From Solenopsis invicta (Eukaryota; Arthropoda; Insecta; Hymenoptera; Formicidae), in contig NC_052667.1 of the NCBI RefSeq assembly GCF_016802725.1, forward strand, positions 26,605,346 through 26,669,345: a DNA stretch of 64,000 bases. Reading direction: 5' to 3'. Positions 28,800-38,765 of this stretch are shown here, one piece after another. The position numbers and the translations under genes were made by a program. The stretch's first letter is position 1, and each line of letters starts with the position of its first letter. The notes under the pieces were generated by a model. That model was not told the DNA's origin. It worked only from the letters and a program-made list of their open reading frames with translations, and searched no databases.

Positions 28800-28939
28800 G
28801 TCTATGGCTGTATAATTATGGTCGTCGTTGCAAGAATGATTTTTCTCTCTATCGTCTGCAAAACGATTGCGGATTGAATCTCATCGTAAATATTACTCAT
28901 TTAACTGGCCAAAATTGCATGTGTGGTATCAATACGTAA
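28800..28939 (+). pseudogene. lola: diverged lola-like terminal exon with eroded fingers
   Basis: The strong acceptor 'cattctgtattttcag' opens a frame in the same phase 1 (G|GT) as the real exons. The frame is 46 residues long, with AATAAA at 28971-28976, about 32 bp past the stop. It reads 'YGRRCKNDFSLYRLQNDCG', which lines up with a lola finger 1 (…C-G-R-x-Y-K-x…L-x-R-H…E-C-G). However, the Cys pair before the Gly is gone (Tyr stands where the second Cys should be), Tyr became Cys, and the zinc-binding His is Leu. A second-finger remnant is not convincing ('CMCG' near the end). It could be a decaying exon or a retained short end without DNA binding. Acceptor, phase and poly-A signal are intact, so splicing may still occur. 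Confidence 0.45.
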
Positions 28940-29647
28940 GAGAAGTACATGGTAATGAAAAACGTCGTGGAATAAAACAGCAATAATTAACACCATTTAC
29001 CGATATCGTTAATAATGAGAAACTTTTTTTTTCTATTTGTTTACTGCGCAAATACAAAATGTAATCTCTTGAAAAGCAAGAATATTGTTACGCCCGGTAT
29101 TGAACGGCTGGCTAACCGAGTTTTAATGTTTGATGATCGGTGGTCGTCATCTGTCGTCGAATTTCTGTGTTTATATTGTTCTTGTTCTATATATGCTTTG
29201 TCATTAAAGTCGTTACTTTTGGAAAGCAAACTGCTTTACTTCTCGTGCTCCTAAAAGTACGCGTATGTGAGTGTGAACGAGCTGACCTTTCCGGTCGTAA
29301 CAATATGTTTCGTATATTTAACACGTATTTCTCGGAATTCTCAAAAGTACAGCATTGATAATAGTCTCTCTATCCATTAAAAATGGAAAGAGAATGATTA
29401 GTTAAAAATAAAATTTTTGTTTGTATAAGGCATGTGCTATTCATACACACACATACTTCAAACAGGTCAAGTGTGATGGATTGAATTACTTCATACTAGT
29501 AATTTTTCAGTAATGTAACAACTTCCCAACTATGATTCCTTGATTTTATAGGAATAAAATCTTCGAATAATAGATTCTTCATTCCAATATTCTGCACTTA
29601 TAAAATCTAATGGTTATTCTCACGCGCATGGATCTCTTTGATTGTAG
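28940..29647. other. spacer before exon 4
   Basis: AT-rich spacer with no recognised coding sequence. It includes the AATAAA at 28971-28976 assigned to the diverged exon and ends in the acceptor of exon 4 (AG at 29646-29647). Confidence 0.4.
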
Positions 29648-29922
29648 GCCGCCGATATCGTCATCATCATCATCATCATCATCATCACTATCACGATCAG
29701 GATAAAAGCAAGCCCTTCAGTTGTGATCGCTGCGGCAGAAAGTATAAATGGAAGACATCTTTACATTGTCATCAAAGGGACGAATGTGGCAAGGAACCGC
29801 AGTACAAGTGCTACTATTGCCATTACAGAACGAAAATACGATCGAATTGGATTCGCCATGAGAAAACACATACAAATCCTGTACGAGGACGCCAACAGCA
29901 TAATGTTGTAATGGGATTGTAA
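29648..29922 (+). CDS. lola: lola alternative 3' terminal exon 4, polyhistidine linker
   Basis: Opened by 'ctctttgattgtag' (AG at 29646-29647) in phase 1 (G|GC, Gly). It encodes 91 residues: a short linker with nine consecutive His (6-14) produced by a (CAT)n run, a C2HC finger (C26, C29, H42, C47), 'ECGKEPQYKC', and a C2H2 finger (C55, C58, H71, H75; H-x3-H). The tail is 'RGRQQHNVVMGL'. The His run sits next to the splice junction, so its length may be polymorphic. His tracts are found in many nuclear factors; whether this one matters is unknown. Confidence 0.9.
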
Positions 29923-32858
29923 ATAATGATTGCGAAAATATGAAAAAGATGGGTCCAGTTTTATAATCTTTAAAAATTTTTAATTGTACACAATTAAAAT
30001 TTTATCTCAATTATAGTAAAAAAATAATGTATGAAGACTGAATTGTTTGTAATACATTTTTGCAAAATATTGTGTTAACAAAAAAAATATTTTTTATTTT
30101 TGGTTATTTCCGTAATCTTTGTCTATTCACGTTTTTTATTTGGTTGTGTTAAAAAATTAATTATTTAATATTGCAGATTTATATATGTTTATGTATTAGA
30201 TCGAAATATTGTATAGATAAAAAGGATAAAAAAGAAATTAATATGTAAGCATAATTTTTAAATTTATCCGAGAATAGGTGCATGTACGTGAATACGAACA
30301 ATCATTTTTCTTGAAGTCATCGAATACTTAAATAATAAGCTTATAAAAGATCATTAATATTATAATAGCTGTTAAAACATAAGAGAATCTTGAAACTTAA
30401 CAATCTTGCCAAAGATTTAAATAGTTATTTAAGCTGCATACAAATATGTATAGTGTATTATAAGTGAACAATACTTTGATACTACGTTTTTAGTCATTTT
30501 TATTGTTTATACGTTTTTATTGTTACTGCTTATAGATTTTCGTGATAAACTCTTAAAGTTATGAATGCTAAGGTATATGGTATTCATAATACATCGTAAT
30601 ATATAGTCTCAAAGTTTATATGTTCCTTTCTTGCCATGCTACTGTTAATATCCAGAGTATTTAACGAGATAATGTACGTATCGATTATTATGACGTCTAT
30701 AATGACTGAATTATTACCACTTGTCTTAATATTAAATTAATATTATAAGATAGTAATTTAGTAAAGCGATTATTTTACTTTTACAAGTAATTATAAAGTA
30801 ATTAACGAAGGGCATTATGCTAGGCCATGACTTTAATGTGCTTGTAGTAACATACACAAATGCATAAATTATTTGTTGTGTTTGTCTGATTTAAACAAGA
30901 TATTTGGAAAAGTTTGTCATTTATAAGTGATTTTTAGAAGGAAACTGAATTGTACTTATATATATTTTTTAAGAATATATGTTTTAAAAAAATTACAGAG
31001 AGAATTAGATTGCATTATAAAATAGGTTAATATTATATTTGAAAGAAAGATTACCATTCGAAAAACTGAAATATGAAATATCTCATAATTAAGATTTAAA
31101 AATTTTAATAAAAAATTAATATTGAAATCTTTTTACAAAAATATGTTTTAAAATATTTAAAAAATTTTAATTTAAATATTTGAAACTATATACATATATG
31201 ATTTTTTTTACAAAATCAAAATTATAATAATTTAATATATCAAAATTCAATGTGTAGCATAGAATGTAAAAATAGCGTATTAAATTTTAACAATGATAAA
31301 ATAAATTGAATTAAATATTTATAATTTGAAATAAGTAGTGCTGTAAATCGATGAAGAATAAATTTTTTTTGTCATTTAACTTATCATAATGTAATAATAA
31401 AGATTGTAGTATTAAGACAGATTACGAAGTATATATTCGCATAAAACTTGATAAATCGAATTATATCCTTCGCTCCTTTCTCGCTCTCTCTTTCTTTCCC
31501 TTTTTCTCTCTCTCATTTACATATTTATAGAAATAAATACAATTTACAACGATACTTGTAACAGTTATATAATTATGTATTTTTTTGTTTATCTTTTACG
31601 AGTTTATTTCTTATGTAAACTTAAACTTAACTTTTTTTATACAGCATTAATTTATCTAATTTTTATGTGGTTGCGTTTAAATATTATGATCATAAATTGT
31701 GACATATGTATACACTTATGTGCAATAATAATTGCTGAAGTGTCGTTCTCTTTTTTTTCATGCCACATGTAAGTCTTTGGTAAGTGGAATATAAAAAATG
31801 TGAAGTAACCGATCTGATCAATCAATTACCTCTTTTTCAGGTGATGCATAAAACCGGCTCGGCTCAGGATGAATTTATGTCAACATATCTGTCTCAGGTC
31901 AACATATTTGTTCGTGCAACAATTACGATAATATGCTCAAAGTTGATCACAAAGTTTTTATCGTTCAAAAATTCCAAATTCCACATTATCTAATTATTCT
32001 TTTATAAACCATATATAACTAATTATATGTATATATAATTTTAAAATTGACTTGTTATTAAGTAAACGCTTTGTTCTATGTTATTTTTATATTTGAAAAA
32101 AATATAAAATTTACTAAAATACATGCATTTTTATATTTTGCAGTTTTGTAAAATTTAATAATATAGAGCGATGTCGAAATAAAACACTTTGTAAACATTA
32201 TGCAGAATAAAGAAATGCTTTTTAAAAAGTCCGATGATTTGCTATGTGTTTAGAATTTAACTTCTTCAGATTTACATGATTAAAACATGGTGAAGGGTTT
32301 CATAGCTTTATCATCACTTGTGTCTTCGAGAATATATCTGCCTAATCCTTTCCGGTATTTTAATGTATATATTATTATGTTCTAGATGAAATTTTATGTC
32401 ATAAGAGGAAGGATTTTATGTTATAGAAATTATTTGATAAAAGAATGAAAAAATAACTCAAAAATGTTTAAATTGTAATTATGTAAAAATAATAATATTA
32501 TTTCTCTCTCACAACATGAACGTTATAATTTTTTATATTTTGTGGTAATAGCTTGCAAAATTAATAATTAATATCCGTAACAAATATGATATTAAGATCC
32601 ATAATAATAATAATAATAAAGAAAATACTAAATTAAAACTTGTTAATAATACAGATATTTTTTGTTTATTTTTTACTCAAACACATATAATGTATTAAAA
32701 CTGAATGTTTCATTAATATATCTAAATTAATATATGTTAATGCAGAACATTATTTACTTTCATTGTTGTGAATTTCACATCGAAGTTTTCTTGATCATTT
32801 GAATCAGTCAAATAATTTCCGCATATTTGATTGCCATTAATCTTTTTCTCATTTTCAG
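29923..32858. other. spacer between exon 4 and a dead exon
   Basis: Very AT-rich with no recognised gene. Two acceptor-like sites occur: 'cctctttttcag' at 31829-31840, followed in phase 1 by only three codons, and 'ctgtctcag' at 31889-31897, followed by a 36-codon frame without fingers (to 32007). An (AAT)n run lies at 32601-32619. Confidence 0.4.
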
Positions 32859-33169
32859 TTGTCAAGTGTATGTTTGGAGGATTGGAGTATCAGAAATTAT
32901 TCGTCTGCCAAAACTGTAATAAGAGCTATGCTCAGAAGGAAGATCTAAACCGACACGTGCAAGAAAAACGTGGTAAGCCACCGTAATTCAGGTGCAGGGG
33001 TAGCGGAAAGTTGTTTAGGCATTCCAGCAACTTTCAACGGCATGTAAAAAAGCAACACATGAAGATTTATTGGGAGATACAGCAATCTATAACGAAGCGA
33101 AAACATATAGAGGAAAAAAACTTGGAGATCCAAAATCGATCGTTTGTGAAGAAAAACTTTAAATATTAA
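32859..33169 (+). pseudogene. lola: dead lola zinc-finger terminal exon
   Basis: The acceptor 'ctcattttcag' and phase 1 are kept. The frame runs 'FVCQNCNKSYAQKEDLNRH' as a good start of finger 1, but the fourth zinc ligand is Arg (…EKRGKPP where ECGKEPQ is expected). A TAA at 32984-32986 then stands exactly where the Gln of the connector should be (CAA to TAA by one C-to-T change). Reading on in the same frame gives a finger 2 whose second Cys is Ser (CRGSGKLFR) but whose two His are kept (RHVKKQH), followed by a Lys-rich tail to the stop at 33167-33169. At least three independent lesions point to a decayed exon. If spliced, it would give an isoform with no working finger. Confidence 0.75.
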
Positions 33170-34369
33170 TTATTAATTTTATTTTTATTTGCGTTTATAA
33201 GATACTCAAGTTTAATTGTTTAAACTAGTAAAAATTATTTCTTGCTCTTTTTTTTGTTACGGATTTAAACAGTCTTACATTATTAAGAATAATACATTGA
33301 TGAATTTATCTTTGAACTATTAAGCTACAATAAACGTTTCTTGCTTTTTTGTATTACTTGTAAATCAGTCAATTACTCGGAAAATCGACCGTGAAGACAT
33401 TTAATCATTGTTAAAAAATGTAAGGATCATTGTTTGTTGGTTGTTTTTGTTTAAGCTTCGTCTTTTGTAAAAAAAAGAAATTGTGCTTTGAAAATTACGT
33501 GGAACGTGTGCTGATTCTTAAGATAATTTTCAAATATCTGAAAAAAGGTAGTAAGTTCTGAAAATTTTGTTGAAGAACTTCCATGTAGTTTCATCGCGCA
33601 TTCGACTATTTCTCGTCTATTTGATATAGTGACTTTTATTTTATTACACTATTTTTACTAATTCAAAATTTTTTATATTTTTTACAGGTAAGGAGGAAAT
33701 TACAGACGAAGAAACAATTCCAAAGCCGGCAATTCGCGTTGACAAGTTTCAAAGAAGCTGTTTCTTTAGAATATTCCACACAAACAACTCTATCCTGCAT
33801 CTGTTCATACAAGTCTATCACGGAAAATAAATCTTGACCATCATTCATCTGAAAATCGTTGATAATGTAATCTGATTTCTGATTCTGATTCAATATACAA
33901 TAAGTTATAGTCTTCTTTTATAAAAATTACAAGATCGCTTTCGTATTAACGAAGATATTTGAAACAATAATTTCGTAAATAAAAGTATGATGGATATAAT
34001 TTGTTATGATATTGTACTATTTATTTCCTCTGCCACTTGAAGATTAGCAGGAATGCCGCCGAGAGCAAAATTCTACATCTGGAAGATTACTACCTTTTAT
34101 CATCGATCGCTCTTTTATTAATACAATTTTCAGTTATGCTGTGATACGTATATAGAAAATTAACAGTACTAACGAAATGTAGGGACCTCCAGCTATATTT
34201 TTCACATATTAATTCACATGTACATGCGTACATACGTAATGATTCTGTCGCGGGCTTCAGGTTTGAAGAAATTCATCAGTGCTTTTAAAGATTACGCACG
34301 CTTCCTTTCCGTTTCGCTTCATCAAGATTAAATCTAATAATTTAATCGTTTCTATTCTACAAATTTCAG
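33170..34369. other. spacer with a possible fingerless terminal exon
   Basis: AT-rich spacer. It contains the candidate fingerless exon at 33688-33830 listed separately and ends in the acceptor of exon 5. Otherwise I see nothing in it. Confidence 0.4.
33688..33830 (+). CDS. candidate fingerless terminal exon (weak)
   Basis: 'tttatattttttacag' (AG at 33686-33687) is followed in phase 1 by G|GT and 46 open codons ending in TAA at 33828-33830, which overlaps an AATAAA (33826-33831). The peptide starts 'GKEEITDEETIPKPAIRVDK' and has no Cys/His finger pattern. Drosophila lola is known to make some isoforms without fingers, so this could be one. An open frame of this size behind a chance acceptor is also plausible. 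Confidence 0.2.
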
Positions 34370-34710
34370 GGCACGTCGGACCCAAGCCATTCTTTTGCCA
34401 GAAATGCCACAAGAAGGCTTACAAGAACAAGGGCAGCTTAAAACGCCACGAGAACAACGAGTGCGGCAAGAAACCGCAATGGATGTGCACCTACCACGAT
34501 TGCAATTATCGTACTCATCAAAAATGCAATCTTGAGCGTCACGTTACTAACATCCATGGCGACCTTCCCGGAATTCCTAAAGCCTTTCGCAAAAATCGCA
34601 TCGCGTCATCTGCGAGTAAGAGCAGCTCGAAGAACGTCTCTCACATGGAACTTTGGCCGCTTCTGAAGATCAGCGAGAAGACTTACTCTCGAGAAGATTT
34701 CAAACCCTGA
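34370..34710 (+). CDS. lola: lola alternative 3' terminal exon 5, atypical finger spacing
   Basis: Opened by 'ctacaaatttcag' in phase 1 (G|GG, Gly); 113 residues. A linker of only about 9 residues leads into finger 1, where the second Cys and the His are 13 residues apart (one more than in the sister exons), then 'ECGKKPQWMC'. Finger 2 begins C-x4-C ('CTYHDC') rather than C-x2-C and ends H-x4-H. A Ser/Lys-rich tail of about 50 residues follows, ending 'SREDFKP'. Both fingers keep all ligands, so the spacing looks like a real property of this isoform rather than decay. Confidence 0.9.
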
Positions 34711-37695
34711 AGATTTGCCATCCGATGATAGATAATCCCTGCTGCTTATGATACAGATCATTTTGTTCGTGTTTAATATACCTACAGAAATGGTTCACTA
34801 AGAAAATATAATCGCCTAGAAGATGTAGGCTCTTGCGTTAAATGGCGGACTGATTAGAATCCACGTAATTTTATAGAATTTTAAGAAAGCTGCGCGTTCC
34901 TACTTTAAAAGTATGAACTTTTAAAAGTCTGATTTGTGAATTATTATTGCCATTTTGTAGTACTTTTGTAGTACTTTTTGAACGTAGACGATTTTCTTTT
35001 ATGTTCTACGCTTCGATCAAATGTATATATGAAATTTTCAAAGTTTGATGATTTGTGAATTATTATTGGCACATTTTGTAGTGATTGTGATCTCTGAACT
35101 TATAAGACGATATTCTTTGTGCTTTACACTTTGATCAATTGTATATATAAATATTTAAAAGTATATTGATGAAAAATTAAATATTGAAGAATAGATAAAA
35201 TTTTTAATTAATTGTTAATAGATGTGACTGTATCGTTACTGAAAGCTATATTTTGTAAAGATTGCGGAATAAGTAATTGGTATCTTCTTTTGTGAATTGA
35301 TGCAACGGCTCAAGAGATGTCTCAAATAGACTGCGAGCTCAAGAAAAATCGATATTATTCATCAAAATTGAAATAACATCGAAGATGTAAGGAAAAATAT
35401 CGATGAAATATTAGAAAATAAATAAGAATATATGAGTGCGACTATAGGAAGAATGCAGTTACAAACAATAATTTTAATGCAAGAACTTTTTAAGCATAGG
35501 AAAATAATTATAATATAATTAATTCTTAGCTTTCATCATAATTAAGAACGGCACTTTGCGAAATTCATAGTTTTTATCCTTTTGGTATTTGTATATATTT
35601 ATATATTTGATTTTTTGCTTAGCAATTATGCTATTATATCTTTTAGTTTATAATCAGCATTTTCTTTGTTGCATACAACAGCGGATCGGTAAGCTTCACA
35701 ACTTGTGATGCATTGATACATGTAGTTTGTTACATGAGATATTTTGTTTTTTATTTTTTTAATCCATGCAATTATTTATACATTAAATACAAATTATGTT
35801 AATTAAAATAAAATTAGACAAAATTATTCTTTTCATTGATTTGGATCATGACAATATAATCAATACTTGTTTTATAATATAAATATTTATAAAGACAGAA
35901 TTTTTTTAAAAGAGTGTTTCATAAATAATTAATTTTGATCAATTATAAAATCCGCTGCTGTATCATTAAACGATTTCACAATAAATATGCTATAGTCTCA
36001 ATGGTAGAGGGTTTTCACAATTAACTGCCATAAAAAATATTGGGTATGCTAGCATATAAGAATAATAGAACTGTAGAGAGAATCCATGTGTGTTATATCC
36101 CGCATGACACTGATAATTGAAATGGGGACTTGTAATCGCAAATGAGTTTAGCTAATAATCTCGAAATTGAGGCTGTATCGCTGGAAGATCTCGTTTTACT
36201 AAATTTAAATTTGCGGCCGAAAAAATTCTGTGATAAGTTAACTAATTCTTGTAATTTGGAGGTTGAACGGAACTGTAGAGAGAATCCATGTGTCTTATAT
36301 CCCATATGACACGAATAATAAAAATGGGAATTGATAATCGTAAATGAGCGCTGAGCTAATGATTCCAAAATTGAGACTGTATCGTTGGAAGATATTTTTT
36401 TACTAAATTTGAATTTGCGGTCCAGAAAATTTGGTGACAAGTTAACTAATTCTTGTAGTTTGTATGTTGAACGGCATTATAGAGAGAATCCATGTATGTT
36501 ATATCTCGTATGACACGAATAATAGAAATGGGGACTTGTAATCGCAAATGAGTTGAGCTAATGATTTTGAAATTGAGGCTATATCATTGAAAGATCTCTT
36601 TTTACCAAATTCTAATTTGTCATTCAGAAAATTCTGTGATAAGTTAACTATTTAGTTTTTGTAATTTGGATGTTGAACGGAACTGTAGAGAGAATCCATG
36701 TGTGTTATATCCCGTATGATACGAATAATCGAAATGGGAATTGTAATCGCAAATGAACTGACCTAACGATTCCAAAATTGAGACTGCATTGTTGGAAGAT
36801 TTCCTTTTATTAAATTCGAATGTGCGGTCCAGATAATTCTGTGATAAGTTAACCAATTCTTCTAATTTGGATGTTAAACGGAACGTTTATCGAGGCCTTA
36901 GTTATATAACCCCATTTATTATGTTTTATCGTAGTTAATCATAATTTTGTTATAATTGCTCATGTGTGTATATCTGATAATAAAATTATAATACAATTAT
37001 ATATGCGTATCATAAATTAATACGCACAATTGAATAACCGAAGGTTTTACATGCTTCATATATAGTTTTGTAAATGAAATGATTTGCGAACGAAAGCACG
37101 AACTTGAAGATGCGACTATGAAGACTTTGAAGATTATACCCTAAGGAAAACACTAATCATCACTGACAATGAAACAAATAAAATCAAACTATGATATGCT
37201 TAAAATATGTTTCTTTAGTATTGCATGTAAGAAAAATATCGATGATATATTGGAAAATAAATAAGAAATAAGAATATTTGCAACTGCAGGAAGAATGCGA
37301 TTACAACGGTCACAAATCACGAAGAGCTTTCAAGCGTAGAAGAATGAGTGATTAGGCTTTAGCTTTCATTGAAAATAACACAAATTATATTATATTATTA
37401 TATTTTGCATTACAAATTTTTTTTTTATCTAACAAGCTATTTATCAAGTCTCATTAAATTAAATTTAAAACATTTTTTGACTTGTTAAACGCGTGTTTCT
37501 TCTAAATTGTCGTCTAATCGCTATCAGCCACAAATGCTACATTGTTTGTATCCAAATAGTTTGATTAAATGAGATCAACTGAATATAAGATAATGAATCG
37601 TTCAAACAACGTAAATAATACATCATGAAGATTATCTCTGCCAAATATTAAATATATATTATACACGTTAATTATTGTCTGAATTTTATTTTCAG
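34711..37695. other. spacer between exons 5 and 6
   Basis: AT-rich, no recognised exon. Its notable content is the four-copy tandem repeat at 36069-36890. Confidence 0.4.
36069..36890. repeat. four tandem copies of a ~200 bp unit
   Basis: Four head-to-tail copies start near 36069, 36271, 36475 and 36681, each opening with a variant of 'aactgtagagagaatccatg' and closing with 'gataagttaactaattct…ttggatgttgaacgg'. Periods are about 202, 204 and 206 bp, so reading frame is not kept between all copies. On the minus strand two frames (36440-36093 and 36856-36644) share the peptide 'THGFSLQFRSTSKLQ' and a 'VNLSQN' motif, which suggests the unit may come from a coding fragment. I do not recognise the family. 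Confidence 0.85.
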
Positions 37696-37961
37696 GTAGT
37701 TCGAGGCGGTTGCAGCGGGGCGCGCTTACTCACAAAATTATCAAACCATATCCTTGCACCCAATGCGACAGATCTTACACTAACAAGGGCACCTTAAACC
37801 GTCATCTACGAGAGGAATGCGGGAAGATCCCGCAATATTCATGCTCCTATTGTCAGAAGGCGTTCCATCAACGGTCCAACTTTAAACGACACGTATGGAT
37901 GGTTCACAAAGAAAGAGTGAAATTCTGCAAATCAGTAATGATTAACTCTCTATATAATTGA
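37696..37961 (+). CDS. lola: lola alternative 3' terminal exon 6, zinc-finger pair
   Basis: Follows 'gaattttattttcag' in phase 1 (G|GT, Gly) and encodes 88 residues. A basic linker ('GSSRRLQRGALTHK') precedes a C2HC finger beginning 'CTQCDRSYTNKG' (Asp replaces the usual Gly after the second Cys), 'ECGKIPQYSC', and a C2H2 finger beginning 'CSYCQKAFHQRSNF' and ending H-x4-H. The tail is 'KERVKFCKSVMINSLYN'. All eight ligands are present. Confidence 0.9.
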
Positions 37962-38256
37962 TTTTATCGATTGATCAGTCGCGCAACGCAATCGAGAGTA
38001 TTTTCACTAAATGAAATGAATGAATCCATTTAAATAATCAGTCAAAATTTAAGAAAATATTTGTACTAATCTTTTTATCAAGCTGAGATATGTAACTAGT
38101 CAAGTATTTGACTAATTCTATGGTCTATTTTCGATTATTATTTTATTTTTAAGGAATTATTTTGCAATTTATTTTGACATGTAGAAAAGTTAGGATTATT
38201 GAAATTTTTGTAGGAATATTTTAGTTAATTTGATAAAAAGATAGTCATTTTGGTTA

Positions 38257-38371
38257 AATTGTTGAATAGAAAAATTATACTTAATTGTTTTTTTTTTTAA
38301 TTGTTGAATAGAAAAATCGTACTTAATTATTTTTTTAAATTGTTGAATAGAAAAATCGTACTTAATTGTTT
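38257..38371. repeat. three copies of a ~40 bp tandem unit
   Basis: 'aattgttgaatagaaaaat' plus 'cttaatt' and a T-run is repeated at 38257, 38299 and 38338. Confidence 0.85.
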
Positions 38372-38574
38372 AGTTCTAAAACGTATATTAAGAAAAATGT
38401 ACTATACATTATTCCGTATAAAGATGCATTAAATGTTAAAAATTTATGAGAATTTAAAGTACTTAAAGACTTTAGGTGAAATCACCGAAAAATATTAATT
38501 GTTGTATAGAATTTTTTGTTCTCGAAAAACGAATCCGTCTGTTCTTAATTAGACTTGATTATAGTGTTTATTCG

Positions 38575-38765
38575 TAATGATCGTAGCGCAGTTGTGCGTC
38601 TGCTTTTTGTACCAAAGGTTCGGGTTCAAATCCCATTAATTAAAAACATCTAATTTTAATCGATCGCTACGTCTCGAAAAGCAATGGTAAACCATTGAGA
38701 GTGCTTGCTAAGTGCCAAGAGAATCTTTCTAAATTAGGCCGTTTGGAACCGGCGTTTAAACTGTA
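38575..38765 (+). mobile_element. tRNA-derived SINE-like element
   Basis: A polymerase III A-box-like segment ('tagcgcagttgtgcg', from 38584) is followed about 40 bp on by a perfect B box ('ggttcaaatcc', 38623-38633), as in a tRNA. The anticodon arm and acceptor stem do not fold into a normal tRNA, and the 3' CCA-side pairing is missing. An unrelated body with 'aagcaatggtaaaccattg' and 'gtgccaagagaat' follows, a layout typical of tRNA-derived SINEs. Element ends are approximate; no clear target-site duplication was identified. Confidence 0.55.

Noticed and set aside
31829..32007. Two acceptor-like sites (AG at 31839-31840 and 31896-31897) as terminal exons
   Set aside because: The first gives only three codons in the family phase. 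The second gives 36 codons with a Cys-x-Cys but no finger pattern or poly-A signal, so evidence is too weak.
38575..38645. Functional tRNA gene
   Set aside because: A and B boxes are present but acceptor-stem pairing and a proper anticodon arm are missing; SINE head is the better call.
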